Source of the DNA: Xylanibacter brevis ATCC 19188 | Lineage (GTDB): Bacteria > Bacteroidota > Bacteroidia > Bacteroidales > Bacteroidaceae | Direction of reading: 5' to 3' | DNA length: 64,000 nt | Assembly: GCF_000621725.1 (NCBI RefSeq) | Contig: NZ_KK211334.1 | Location: forward strand, 1-64,000 | In this document: positions 1-8,209 of the stretch, piece by piece | Layout: every line of letters begins with the position of its first letter | Numbering within the stretch: the first letter of the stretch is position 1 | Position numbers and translations under genes: made by a program | Notes under the pieces: generated by a model | The model's database searches: none | Seen by the model: the letters and a program-made list of their open reading frames with translations, nothing else | What the model was told of the DNA's origin: nothing

Positions 1-718
1 CGTCGTCAGCGACGTCCTTGGCTGTGGGCACTGTGGCGCTGAAGGCGGTGAGTGCGGGGGCCTCGGTGGCTGAGGTGCCGATGGCGTACATCAGCGTGCC
101 CTGCGTGACCTCGGTGCTCGTTCCGGCGAAGGCCACGATGCCGGTGCCCTCGGCGATGAGCGATGCGTCGGTGCCGGCGATGACGCCTTCAGCGGCTTCG
201 GGCAGCAGCGGCTTCACTTCGGGCTCGGTGCCCGTGGTGGCGAATGCGGCTGCCTTGGCGTAGATGGGTGTCAGCACGACGTCGCTGCCGGGCATCGCGA
301 AGGTGCCGGTCTTGGTTGCAGCGTTCCAAGCGACCTTGGGACCACCGGGGGTGGTATAGCAGATTTTAGCATTAAAATTTGTCTGAAACACTATAAACAT
401 TCTCCTGGCTTCTGGAGAACCATCATCATAATCATCATCGATAAATGTGCCACCTTCAAATTGAATCTTTTTAACGTTGTCGCCATCAAAACCATAGATG
501 AGAACAACGATGCCATCTGGAACGGCCAGCGCCTTTGCCTCATCTTTGGTTATCTGCACAAAGTCTTTCGGCAGGTCGGCAGCCGATATTGGAGTCTCGT
601 CACCTGTCCACGAAGCGGGAACGTCAAAGACTTTGGCTTCGTAGCTTTGTGCCCACGCGCCCGTGACTGCCGTGAGTAGCAGCGCGAGCGTCATTATATA
701 TCTTGATATTGTTTTCAT
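1..718 (-). CDS. secreted modular surface protein, 3' part beyond window
   Basis: This frame is read from the ATG at 718 to the window edge without a stop, so only the N-terminal ~239 residues are present. It starts MKTISRYIMTLALLLTAVTG.AWAQ, a clear signal peptide. About residue 100 it has a 'GPKVAWNAATKTGTFAMPGS' module that reappears in the next gene as 'GPKVAWDKATNTGQFTMPGG', followed by an Ig-like stretch (GTLMYAIGTS...VPTAKDV) also found in the two following secreted proteins. No catalytic motif is visible. It is probably an exported or surface-anchored protein of a local paralogous set. The function is unknown and the C-terminus cannot be seen. Confidence 0.75.
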   Translation of the reverse strand, partial: MKTISRYIMTLALLLTAVTGAWAQSYEAKVFDVPASWTGDETPISAADLPKDFVQITKDEAKALAVPDGIVVLIYGFDGDNVKKIQFEGGTFIDDDYDDGSPEARRMFIVFQTNFNAKICYTTPGGPKVAWNAATKTGTFAMPGSDVVLTPIYAKAAAFATTGTEPEVKPLLPEAAEGVIAGTDASLIAEGTGIVAFAGTSTEVTQGTLMYAIGTSATEAPALTAFSATVPTAKDVADD

Positions 719-776
719 ATATTGTATTTCTTTATGTTGTTTATACCTTTTATATTATATACGCGCGAGAGGGGGA

Positions 777-2621
777 TTAGCGGTTATCGGTCACGGTTCC
801 TGCGACAGCCTTACCGCCTTTACCTGCAGTACAATCATCACAATCTTCGCCGATAGAACCGTTAGAGCCGTTATTGACTGACGTTGAGCCGCCGTTTATG
901 GTCAGAGTGCCGCTGATGGCATCGCCGCCGTTGCCTCCAGAACAATCATCACTCGCATCGCCGACACTACCGCCGTTGCCTCCTCTGGCTGTCAGCGTGC
1001 CGCCGCTGACGATCACTGAGCCGTTGATGGCATTGCCGCCGTTGCCTCCATGAGAACCATAACCAAAAACGCCGACACTACCGCCGTTGCCTCCTTTGGC
1101 TGTCAGTGTGCCGCTGGTCAGTTTCAGTGTTCCTGTGCTGCCGGCAACGGTGGAAGCGGTGCTGTTGTCCGTGCCGTTGACTACCATCGTGCCATTGCCC
1201 TCAATGGTGAGCGTTGCGCCGCTGGCAAGGCTGATGCCCTTGTTCAGGGTGAGCGTCTCGCCGTCGGTCAGCACCAGTGTCACGTCGCCGCTCACGGTGA
1301 TGGCGTCGCTGTAGGTCAGTCCGCCTGCGGGCACGACAAAGGTGCCTGCCGACCATGCGGTTGTGGTGTTGTCAAGCGGGTTAGATGCCGGAGCCTTCGC
1401 CTTCTTCTCCGCCTTCACGCCGATGACCTTGCGGTCGCCGGTGTAGGTGACGGTGACGGTCTGGCCCTTCGTCACGTCGGCATTGGGGTCGGCGGTCCAC
1501 TCGTTGGGATCGGTGCCCTCGGCGAAGGTGACGGCGTAGGTGGGCTCGGCGGCGATGGTGACGGTGAGGGCGTTGGCGGACAGGATGTCGCCGTCGCTGA
1601 AGTTCTCTTCGTCGGTGTCGCTGTCGTTGCCGCGCACGTAGTAGTAGACGTAGGCCTCGCCCTCAGCGAGCTTCTCGGCGGTGGGCACGTCGGCTGTCCA
1701 CTTGTCAGCGGCGAGGGCCAGCAGGGCGGCGTCGTCGAGGGGCGTCGGGCTGACGTAGTACATCACGGTGCCCTGGGCGGTCTCGGTGCTGCCGATGTTG
1801 GCCACGGTGCCGGCTTTGACGATGGCGCCGTCGGTGGTGGCGGGCACGTCATTGATGGCGGTGGGCGCTGCGGTGAGCGCGGCCTGCGGGTAGTACTCGG
1901 GCTCCAATGTCACGTTGCCGCCGGGCATGGTGAACTGGCCGGTGTTCGTCGCCTTGTCCCAGGCGACCTTGGGGCCGGAGGAGGCGGGGGCTAAGACTGT
2001 AACAGTGAGTGTTTTACTTTGGGCAGCCTTGTAATTTTTATTGCCTGCAAATGAAACTGTAATTGTGGCAGTGCCTGCACCAACAGCATCAATATAGCCC
2101 TCAAATATATAAGAGGAACTGGATGAAGCCCTAAATTTAGCAACATTATCATTACTTGATGAAATATTTACCTCACTTGATTCAGGACCATCTACATGAC
2201 CCCTAAAATTCCTACTTTCACCAACGCCCATTTCAATTGAAGATTGTCCAGGATCATCAATATAAACATAGGCAAAGCCCTGATCTATTGTAAAACTTCT
2301 CTGTTCAGTACTCTTTTCACCGCCACCCTCAGGAATAAACTCGGCATACCAAGTATGATCTCCCGCATCCAAACTGTGAATTTCAGTCGAACACATGCCG
2401 TTATCAACCCTGAAACTGCCTGTGTATGACTTATCAATCCATAGGCCGAGAGTACCACTAGGCATATCGGGTCCCATAACATCACACATAAAGAAAGTAA
2501 ACTCAGGATTATAAACAGGATCGAAATTTATATTAATATTATAATAACCTTCTGCCCACGCGCCCGTCGCTGCCGTCATCAGCAGCACGAGCGTCAGTAT
2601 TGTTTTTTTAATTTGTATCAT
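777..2621 (-). CDS. secreted protein: Big_2-like domain, Ig-like modules, Gly-rich repeat tail
   Basis: A 614-residue exported protein. Residues 1-23 are a signal peptide ending AWA. Around 125-210 is a bacterial Ig (Big_2)-like region with 'IDAVGAGTATITVSFAG'. Around 215-400 is the module shared with the neighbouring genes (GPKVAWDKATNTG, then a YVYYYVRG strand pair). From about 430 comes a beta-solenoid-like tail of 'SGTLTA' turns with repeated GGNGGSVG and GGNGGDAI blocks, ending in an Asp/Cys/Gly-rich stretch (GEDCDDCTAGKGGKAV). I see no enzyme motif and no obvious T9SS sorting tail. Adhesin or matrix-like role is inference only. It lies in tandem with two similar genes on the same strand. 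Confidence 0.75.
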   Translation of the reverse strand: MIQIKKTILTLVLLMTAATGAWAEGYYNININFDPVYNPEFTFFMCDVMGPDMPSGTLGLWIDKSYTGSFRVDNGMCSTEIHSLDAGDHTWYAEFIPEGGGEKSTEQRSFTIDQGFAYVYIDDPGQSSIEMGVGESRNFRGHVDGPESSEVNISSSNDNVAKFRASSSSSYIFEGYIDAVGAGTATITVSFAGNKNYKAAQSKTLTVTVLAPASSGPKVAWDKATNTGQFTMPGGNVTLEPEYYPQAALTAAPTAINDVPATTDGAIVKAGTVANIGSTETAQGTVMYYVSPTPLDDAALLALAADKWTADVPTAEKLAEGEAYVYYYVRGNDSDTDEENFSDGDILSANALTVTIAAEPTYAVTFAEGTDPNEWTADPNADVTKGQTVTVTYTGDRKVIGVKAEKKAKAPASNPLDNTTTAWSAGTFVVPAGGLTYSDAITVSGDVTLVLTDGETLTLNKGISLASGATLTIEGNGTMVVNGTDNSTASTVAGSTGTLKLTSGTLTAKGGNGGSVGVFGYGSHGGNGGNAINGSVIVSGGTLTARGGNGGSVGDASDDCSGGNGGDAISGTLTINGGSTSVNNGSNGSIGEDCDDCTAGKGGKAVAGTVTDNR

Positions 2622-2664
2622 AATCTTATTGTTTTAATGTTTCTTTGTTCTTGATTCTATTCAC

Positions 2665-2750
2665 TCCCCTCCCTCAGCAGGCGAGGGGCAGGGGGTGGGT
2701 CTCCTTCGCCTCTCCCCTCCCCTTGAAGGGAGGGGGGAGCGGCGAGGGGG
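2665..2750. repeat. G/C-tract hairpin repeat (intergenic)
   Basis: Short runs of CCCCTCCC and GGGAGGGG that can pair into hairpins lie between two secreted-protein genes. Related G/C-tract hairpins recur in this window at about 15464-15530, 17863-17930, 36454-36489 and 39330-39350, always outside genes. They look like a dispersed family that may serve as terminators. Confidence 0.5.
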
Positions 2751-2751
2751 A

Positions 2752-5706
2752 TTACTCTGACAGGTAGAACGCGATGTATTTCACATTTGCGCCGCCGAAC
2801 GTATCAGCATCCGTCAGCAGATCAACCGTCGAGTCGGCACTGTCCGTCCACGTGACTTTATATATTTCTGTCATAGAATCTCCACTATACGACCATCCAG
2901 AGCCGAGATCTGCAATGTCCCATCCCTCAGAGCCATTGAGCGTCATCTCGATCTTTGTGAAATTCTTGCCGGTCTGTTCCGTAAAGGTAAAGCCGTCGTA
3001 TTCGTCCACTTGGAAACTGATGCCATCCAACGTCTGATTTCCGCTAGTAGTATCCCACCAGGCAAATACATTTTCGGCATTAGATCTCAGCGTGACGCCC
3101 TCCTTCTCATATGGGTCGCCTTCGAAGACATTAAGGTCGGTGACGTTCGTAATGTCCCATACGATGTCGGCCACGGGAACCTCAATGGCCGTAGCCGCAA
3201 TCTCGCTGTCGGTGTGCGTGTCGTCGGCCTTCACGTAATACCAAACATATACCTTGCCACTGGCGGTGATGTCCTTAGCCGTGGGCACCGCGTCGCTGAA
3301 GCCAGCCGTCGAGGTAGGCATCGTGTTCGTCGTGGTCACCGCATACATCAGCGTGCCGTCGTCGGCCACGCCACCGCTAACCAGCGCCGTCGTCTTGCCA
3401 ACGCCAACAATCGCCGCACCCGTCGGCGCCGTCGTCACCGTAGCAGCGGGCTTCGCCGCCGGTGCGTCGGTCGTAGCCACCTCGCAAACCAGGCGCACGG
3501 AGCAACCTCTGTTGCGCGTGGAGTTCTGAGTGAGCCCCGTAAATCTGCCAGATCCAAAGTAAAAGTAGCGGGCGGACTGTGCAGATGTGCTGGATGTACT
3601 TGACCAGTAGTTTCCCTTATCACCAGCATCGTTGACCGTTGCACCGTTTCTGTTGCCGCCGGCCGGAAGGAATACGGCGCCATGAGCCTCCAGCTTAGAC
3701 GTCCAGTCAGAGGAAGAGATGACATTGTCAGTATAGGCAGTGCTATATGCATCGTTCACATTATTCAGGCTGTAGTAGTCGGCGCTCCAGTCGTCAGGCA
3801 GCAGCACAAGGCCTGGCACGTCGTTCACGGTCGCATGGGCATAGCGTACACCAGAGGGCGTAGTGCGGGTTTTAAACAAGTATTCCCACTCGCTACTATC
3901 ATCACCACCAGTCAGCGTGCGCCAGCCAAAGTTGGCCGTGTTGCCACCATTAGTGATAGCCAGCGTACCCCAGTCAGACTTCAGCGCTTCGCCTGCAACA
4001 TTACCATACTGAGCGGCTTGCATAACATTGCTGATGCCATATTGGGCAGCGCCCGTCCAGGCGCATGCTGCACCCACCCAACCGAAGAGGTCAACAGTAC
4101 CAGTTCCGCTGATAGTGCCACCGCCATTGATGCTGGTATTGCCAGCAGCGTTGCCGATGTAGTCCCACTGGTTGGTGGCAAAGGCCCACGACCATGATGT
4201 GTTATAGGTAGCCTGCAGGTTGCCCTTCGAGAAATAAACCTGCTTCGTGTCGCTTACGCTGAAAACGCCGCTGAGGGCACCGTCGGGAACGCTGGGAGCA
4301 GCCGCGTCGCTTGTAGCCGTCACGCCCTTCACCTTCAGTCGTCCGTTGTACTTCAGCGTCACCTTGGTGTTACGATACACGCCGTCGGTCGTGGCCTCGG
4401 CGGGGGCAATAGTCCACTTGTCGGCATCCTGTACGCCCTCCTTCAGCTTGACGGTGTACTTGTTGGCGTCGCCATTGTCTTTGACAGTGTTGCTCGTGCT
4501 CTTGCTGCTCACGGCCTCGTCGCCAGTCTTCGCGGCAGCCTTCAGGTCGTTGTTCGTCACGGTGTTGTTGGCATCGGCAGCCGTCGAAGAAAGATACACG
4601 GCATACTCCTCGGTCGAGATGATGGTGTTGCCCTGAATCGTGGCGTTCTTATTCGATGCCGTCACCTTGCCCTGCACCTGGTTGCCGGTGAAGGTGATGT
4701 CGGCTTGCGACATGCTTACATTGCCGGTCACGCTGTTGCCAGTAGCGGTAGCGCCCTGCTGTAATGTCATGGTGCCAGTGACGGTGTTGCCAGTGGCGGT
4801 AGAGTACTTGATAACTGTGAAGTTGGCCGTAATCGTGTTGTTGAGGATGGTGTGGCCTTCGTCAGCAGAGGCAGGCGTAGCGGTACCATAGGCAGATGAA
4901 ACGCTGAGATTCTCAATCGTACAACCTTCGATACGATGGCGCAGACCGCCAATCGCAAATATGCACATAGGGCTGGCGCTGCCAGACTTAGTAACCGTGC
5001 AACCCGTCACGGTGCAGTCGGTAGAATGAATATAATCGCCAAAGTCCGCAGGTTTGTCGTCAGGTTGAAAGATGTTGCCTAAATACAGAAGATTGCCGAC
5101 GTTGCCTTCACCTTCAATGCGAGTGTCCTTGATGGTGCAATTGTTGCAGCCTATCAATAGGCAGGCAGAGCTGCCGCCGTTGTTCTTGGCATAGACGGTG
5201 CAGCCGTCCAGAGTCACATGGTCGCTCCAGCGGATACACATATGGCCCGTGCCGGAGCTTATACTCTTATCCTCTACATGCTGGGTAACGCCCGTCAGCG
5301 TCACGTTGCTGGTGTTGTAGATCCAGATACGCGTGTTCTCGAAGCGGATGCCCTCAACCGTAGTGCCGGCACCGGCCTTGTTGATGACGAAAGCCTTGCC
5401 AGGGTCTTCCTTATAGGCCGGCTGACCATTGGCCGTGTTCAGTTTCACCACGGCATCCTCGGTGGACGAGATGATGTTCACCGGCTTGTTGATGATCAGC
5501 GAGTGCGACGCATCGCCTTCCAGCTCGATCTCGCCCTGGAAGTCCAGCACGTCGCCGGCCTTCACAGCGTCGCCCAGCGTGTAGCCGTCGCCGCTGAAGA
5601 TTGTGTTGACATTGTCTTGTTTCACGACGTGGGTCGATTGCGCCCATGCGCCCGTCGCCGCCGTCAAGAGCAGCACGAGCAGAAGTAATAATTTGTTTTT
5701 TGTCAT
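2752..5706 (-). CDS. secreted parallel beta-helix protein with FISUMP/C-lectin-like domain
   Basis: A 984-residue exported protein with signal peptide (LLLLLVLLLTAATGAWAQ). Roughly residues 40-410 form a right-handed parallel beta-helix of repeated short strands (e.g. 'TVTGCTVTKSG', 'TATGNSVTGNVSM', 'ATIQGNTI'). About 470-745 is a domain beginning 'VFSVSDTKQVYFSKGNLQ' and ending 'RNRGCSVRLVCE', the pattern of the Fibrobacter-type major paralogous domain and other C-lectin-fold proteins. About 750-850 is the Ig-like module shared with the two downstream genes (GTLMYAVTTT, VPTAKDITAS, YVWYYVKADD). About 860-984 is an unassigned domain ending KYIAFYLSE. It is likely a surface protein binding glycans or proteins. 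No catalytic residues can be assigned. Confidence 0.75.
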   Translation of the reverse strand: MTKNKLLLLLVLLLTAATGAWAQSTHVVKQDNVNTIFSGDGYTLGDAVKAGDVLDFQGEIELEGDASHSLIINKPVNIISSTEDAVVKLNTANGQPAYKEDPGKAFVINKAGAGTTVEGIRFENTRIWIYNTSNVTLTGVTQHVEDKSISSGTGHMCIRWSDHVTLDGCTVYAKNNGGSSACLLIGCNNCTIKDTRIEGEGNVGNLLYLGNIFQPDDKPADFGDYIHSTDCTVTGCTVTKSGSASPMCIFAIGGLRHRIEGCTIENLSVSSAYGTATPASADEGHTILNNTITANFTVIKYSTATGNTVTGTMTLQQGATATGNSVTGNVSMSQADITFTGNQVQGKVTASNKNATIQGNTIISTEEYAVYLSSTAADANNTVTNNDLKAAAKTGDEAVSSKSTSNTVKDNGDANKYTVKLKEGVQDADKWTIAPAEATTDGVYRNTKVTLKYNGRLKVKGVTATSDAAAPSVPDGALSGVFSVSDTKQVYFSKGNLQATYNTSWSWAFATNQWDYIGNAAGNTSINGGGTISGTGTVDLFGWVGAACAWTGAAQYGISNVMQAAQYGNVAGEALKSDWGTLAITNGGNTANFGWRTLTGGDDSSEWEYLFKTRTTPSGVRYAHATVNDVPGLVLLPDDWSADYYSLNNVNDAYSTAYTDNVISSSDWTSKLEAHGAVFLPAGGNRNGATVNDAGDKGNYWSSTSSTSAQSARYFYFGSGRFTGLTQNSTRNRGCSVRLVCEVATTDAPAAKPAATVTTAPTGAAIVGVGKTTALVSGGVADDGTLMYAVTTTNTMPTSTAGFSDAVPTAKDITASGKVYVWYYVKADDTHTDSEIAATAIEVPVADIVWDITNVTDLNVFEGDPYEKEGVTLRSNAENVFAWWDTTSGNQTLDGISFQVDEYDGFTFTEQTGKNFTKIEMTLNGSEGWDIADLGSGWSYSGDSMTEIYKVTWTDSADSTVDLLTDADTFGGANVKYIAFYLSE

Positions 5707-5796
5707 AATTTTAAGTTTTAGATAGTTAATAAATTGTATGTTGTTTAGATATTCTTATTCATCACTGAGACATCTGCAGATCTGTGGCCGAAGACA

Positions 5797-5991
5797 TCAG
5801 GGTGGACAGCCGCCCCCATGCATCTCCTGCTCCATGTCCTCGATCACGTTCTTCAGGTCGCGGTTCTCTACGGAGAGCCGGTCCAGGCGTTCGTCGCGGC
5901 TGCTGAGGGCGTAATATAAACATCAGCAGAGGATGGTGAGCAGCGCCACCACCCCTACGAGTGTAAAGTTCATAATGTCTGTCATGTTCAT
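5797..5991 (-). pseudogene. small membrane/coiled-coil protein gene split by in-frame TGA
   Basis: Reading from ATG at 5991 gives MNMTDIMNFTLVGVVALLTILC, then TGA (5923-5925), then in the same frame CLYYALSSRDERLDRLSVEN followed by RDLKNVIEDMEQEMHGGGCPP and a TGA at 5797-5799. Together this would be a ~63-residue single-span membrane protein with a charged coiled-coil tail. The stop lies inside the membrane segment, where TGG (Trp) would fit. A good -7 box (TATCTTTG, 6037-6030) precedes it, so the gene was probably functional recently. It may survive as a 22-residue peptide, or the TGA may be a sequencing error. Confidence 0.5.
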
Positions 5992-6029
5992 TAGGTTATA
6001 TATTTCGGGTAAGTATTATGTTCTGTTGG

Positions 6030-6037
6030 CAAAGATA
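6030..6037 (-). promoter_or_regulatory. -7 box TATCTTTG
   Basis: Matches the Bacteroidota TAnnTTTG -7 element, 38 bases before the ATG of the interrupted small membrane protein gene. Confidence 0.5.
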
Positions 6038-6170
6038 AGAAAAATCTGCGAAACATGCAATAGTTTCTTTACAGATTTTGAAACACATTTTGCAGATTTT
6101 GAAAGTCCCCGCCCCAAATGAGACGAATACAAAAGCCCGCGGGGAGGGGAATGAGACAAATAGAAAACAA

Positions 6171-6203
6171 CAGTGCTCAGCACTTAAGTGCCGAGCGCAG
6201 GAC
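6171..6203 (+). repeat. REP-like palindrome (CACTTAAGTG family), 3' side of RAYT
   Basis: GTGCTCAGCACTTAAGTGCC then GAGCGCAGGACGG. It has the same unit as copies at 6823-6904 (inside the RAYT gene) and 7345-7384 (5' side): a CACTTAAGTG core flanked by GTGCTC and GAGNNC/GGGACG. Palindromes flanking a RAYT gene are the expected arrangement for REP elements mobilised by that protein. Confidence 0.7.
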
Positions 6204-6238
6204 GGAGGGAGCGAAGGATGGGAAAGTTATAGCGAAGG

Positions 6239-7285
6239 CTATGCTGGCGTGACGGTAGCCAAGTCGGCGGCGTAGGCGTTCATGTCGAGGCATTGCGCGC
6301 GGGTGATGCGGGCGGCAGCGGTCTCGGCGCTATAGTCGGCATAGGGCGCCAGCACCAACAGGAAGCCATCGGAGCAGCCCGACAGGTCTCTGCCGGAGGG
6401 GTAGTTGAACTTGCCGTCCAGACCGCGGTTGACGATATGTATCATGGGGAGCCTTTCCCGATAGCAGGCCTCAAAGACAGCCTTCTCTGCCGGCGAGATA
6501 AACGGCGAGACGAGCACCGTACCGCGGTGGGCTTCTCTCAGGTATTTCTCCACCTCCTGCTGTATCTGCTCCTCTGTCAGGTTGCGATGGCAGCGCACCT
6601 GGAGGCGCTCGGGATAGGTGACGAGGAACGTGTTGCCGACGGCGGTATAGCGGTGGCCCTTCGTGCCTGCGGTGAAATCATAGACCTTGCGCAGACGGTC
6701 AGGGAAATGCCACTTGAGCCAGAGGCGCCGCGGGTTGTCATCGAGATAGGCCACCCAGGTCTTCAATTGGCCCCTGCGGAACAGGATGCGGTCGTTGAAG
6801 CCGCGGGAGAAAAGGGCTGTTCTGTGCTCGGAACTTAAGTTTCGAGAACTTGACGAAGCACTTAAGTCCTTCGTCCCGTTCTCCGCACTTAAGTGTGGAG
6901 CACAAAACGAAGAAGCCCAAAGGGCGTGGGTGCAGGCGCTTTTCCAGGCGGCAACAATCTTACCCAGGGCGTAGTTGGCGGGCAGGGTGTCGCGGACATA
7001 GAGGATGCCGTGGAAATGGTCGGGCATGATCTGATAATGAAGCACCTGAACGCGGCAGCCGGTCTTCTTCGTCGTCTCGACAGCCGTCTGACGGAAGGCC
7101 TCCGCGACATAGGCGCCCAGCGGCGTCGGCTCGATGGCGGCAGTGGCGGCACTGTCGCCCACCAGCTTACCAAGAAGGCGCTGGCGGCCTTCCGTCGTCA
7201 CCGTAATCAGATAGATGCAGGACGAGGTGTAGTCGTGCGTCTCCATTCGCCGCAGGCGGTTGTGCTTGACAGGGGCCTTTATCAT
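6239..7285 (-). CDS. REP-associated Y1 (HUH) transposase, RAYT, copy 1
   Basis: 348 residues. The Y1/IS200-like HUH signature is 'QIMPDHFHGIL' (His-x-His, about residue 90), and the conserved tyrosine candidate is in 'WVAYLDDNPRRL'. RAYTs nick and move single-stranded REP hairpins. The protein is 40-50% longer than a minimal RAYT because it has a C-terminal domain starting 'GTVLVSPFISPAEKA' that resembles a Rossmann/SLOG or DprA-like fold (inference), also present in the copy at 21606. An insert between 'SACTHALWASS' and 'LFSRGFNDRIL' is encoded by REP palindromes (6823-6904). ATG at 7285 is used; Met14 is an alternative. It is bordered on both sides by palindromes of the same family and has truncated a neighbour (7387-7662). 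Confidence 0.85.
   Translation of the reverse strand: MIKAPVKHNRLRRMETHDYTSSCIYLITVTTEGRQRLLGKLVGDSAATAAIEPTPLGAYVAEAFRQTAVETTKKTGCRVQVLHYQIMPDHFHGILYVRDTLPANYALGKIVAAWKSACTHALWASSFCAPHLSAENGTKDLSASSSSRNLSSEHRTALFSRGFNDRILFRRGQLKTWVAYLDDNPRRLWLKWHFPDRLRKVYDFTAGTKGHRYTAVGNTFLVTYPERLQVRCHRNLTEEQIQQEVEKYLREAHRGTVLVSPFISPAEKAVFEACYRERLPMIHIVNRGLDGKFNYPSGRDLSGCSDGFLLVLAPYADYSAETAAARITRAQCLDMNAYAADLATVTPA
6823..6904. repeat. REP/BIME-like compound palindrome inside the RAYT coding sequence
   Basis: An 82-bp near-palindrome centred between 6863 and 6864. It begins TGTGCTCGGAACTTAAGT and ends ACTTAAGTGTGGAGCACA, with a third CTTAAG core in the centre flanked by GACGAAG and CTTCGTC. It consists of two REP units of the CACTTAAGTG family head to head. 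It is translated in frame as part of the RAYT protein (the Ser-rich stretch 'DLSASSSSRNLSSE'). Confidence 0.8.
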
Positions 7286-7286
7286 G

Positions 7287-7353
7287 GTTCGTTTTCGCTT
7301 TCGCTTTCGTTTTTGTTTTTCGTTCTTGTTCTCGTTTTCGTTTTCGTTCTCCG
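7287..7353. repeat. hexamer-like low-complexity tract
   Basis: About 65 bp of imperfect GTTTTC/GCTTTC hexamers between the RAYT start and the upstream REP copy. No open frame of interest runs through it. Confidence 0.5.
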
Positions 7354-7384
7354 TCCCGTTCTCCGCACTTAAGTGCCGAGCACA
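7345..7384 (-). repeat. REP-like palindrome (CACTTAAGTG family), 5' side of RAYT
   Basis: On the plus strand it reads CGTTCTCCGTCCCGTTCTCC then GCACTTAAGTGCCGAGCACA. It shares the 'CGTCCCGTTCTCCGCACTT' block exactly with the right half of the palindrome inside the RAYT gene. It sits at the broken end of the 7387-7662 gene. Confidence 0.7.
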
Positions 7385-7386
7385 CC

Positions 7387-7662
7387 TTAGTCTTTTTGCT
7401 TTAATACAACAGCCTTTCCCTCAGGCTTCAACACCTTCAAACGGCCTTTCACAACTCTGAAAACACGGAAATCGTCATTCAAAAATTGATAGTACACTTT
7501 AACCTGTTGGCACAACACCACAGCGTCTGCATCCTTGTCGGGCGCATATTCTGTCATCGTCAGCTCTTCTTTGGTAGGTTTTCCCCATTTCAGGTTAGGT
7601 TCTATACTGTCTGCAAAGACATTGATAGAAATAAAAGACAGCAAAAACAAGTATAGTCTCAT
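7387..7662 (-). pseudogene. truncated DUF3857-like exported protein (5' remnant)
   Basis: 91 residues with a signal peptide (MRLYLFLLSFISINVFA) followed by 'LKWGKPTKEELTMTEYAPDK' and 'DADAVVLCQQVKVYYQF'. This is the usual N-terminus of DUF3857/transglutaminase-type proteins in Bacteroidota, which normally run to about 600 residues. Here the frame ends at 'VVLKQKD', three bases from a REP palindrome. The most economical reading is that insertion or rearrangement around the RAYT removed the rest of the gene. A -7 box (TAACTTTG, 7715-7708) is intact, so a short product could still be made. Confidence 0.65.
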
Positions 7663-7707
7663 GCGGTTTTTATGTTTTATGGTTTATTGATTGATTGTTT
7701 GGTGTTG

Positions 7708-7715
7708 CAAAGTTA
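7708..7715 (-). promoter_or_regulatory. -7 box TAACTTTG
   Basis: Bacteroidota -7 element 46 bases before the ATG of the truncated DUF3857-like gene. Confidence 0.45.
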
Positions 7716-8012
7716 CAACTTATTTTTAAATGGTTGTAACACTACTACCTTTTTTTATACCATTCTCCCGTTTTTTGTCGGAATACCACAAAAAAACATT
7801 AAAACGACTTTTTATCTGAACAAAACCAAGACTAAAACACTATTAGATTTACAGATAGTAATTTCTGCGTGGGAAAGTGATATGTATAATGTTTGAAAGA
7901 ATCTCTCGATTATATAGCAAAACTATAGAATACTCCAATTATTATAGAAATGTATCTCCATCTTCGCAATATTTGTGAATTCTGACAGAAATAGCATGCA
8001 GAATGTACTCAG

Positions 8013-8038
8013 AAAGGTTATATTCTTATAACCTTTTT
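8013..8038 (+). terminator. hairpin with T-run
   Basis: Arms AAAGGTTAT (8013-8021) and ATAACCTTT (8028-8036) followed by TT. It lies upstream of abiEi with no identified gene before it on this strand. Confidence 0.4.
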
Positions 8039-8201
8039 ATCATTTTGAATTGTTATAATGAAACTTTTTTGTTGCAAAAGTAATAAAAATATCATTACTT
8101 GATACGTTGATTTTGTATTCGGAACATCTTAATAAACATAAAAATTTGCCATTAAAAGAACAAAATCCGTACAAAACTACTACAATTAAAAATATTTGTA
8201 G

Positions 8202-8209
8202 TATCTTTG
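8202..8209 (+). promoter_or_regulatory. -7 box TATCTTTG of abiE operon
   Basis: A TAnnTTTG match 24 bases before the ATG at 8233. It decides that start over the upstream in-frame codon at 8107, since transcription would begin only after 8209. Confidence 0.6.

Noticed and set aside
1050..1994. 314-residue Gly/Val-rich open frame on the plus strand
   Set aside because: Composition is the complement of the Gly/Ala/Thr-rich secreted protein on the minus strand.
2752..5706. Target of a diversity-generating retroelement, because of the C-lectin-like domain ending in 'GCSVRLVCE'
   Set aside because: No reverse transcriptase or template repeat is in the window and the domain is internal rather than at the C-terminus.
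5923..5925. Selenocysteine codon
   Set aside because: No SECIS-like stem is apparent after the TGA and the residue sits in a plain membrane span, where Trp or Cys would fit.
7672..7896. 74-residue AT-rich open frame in the gap before abiEi
   Set aside because: No promoter spacing, no domain, and composition expected by chance in AT-rich DNA.
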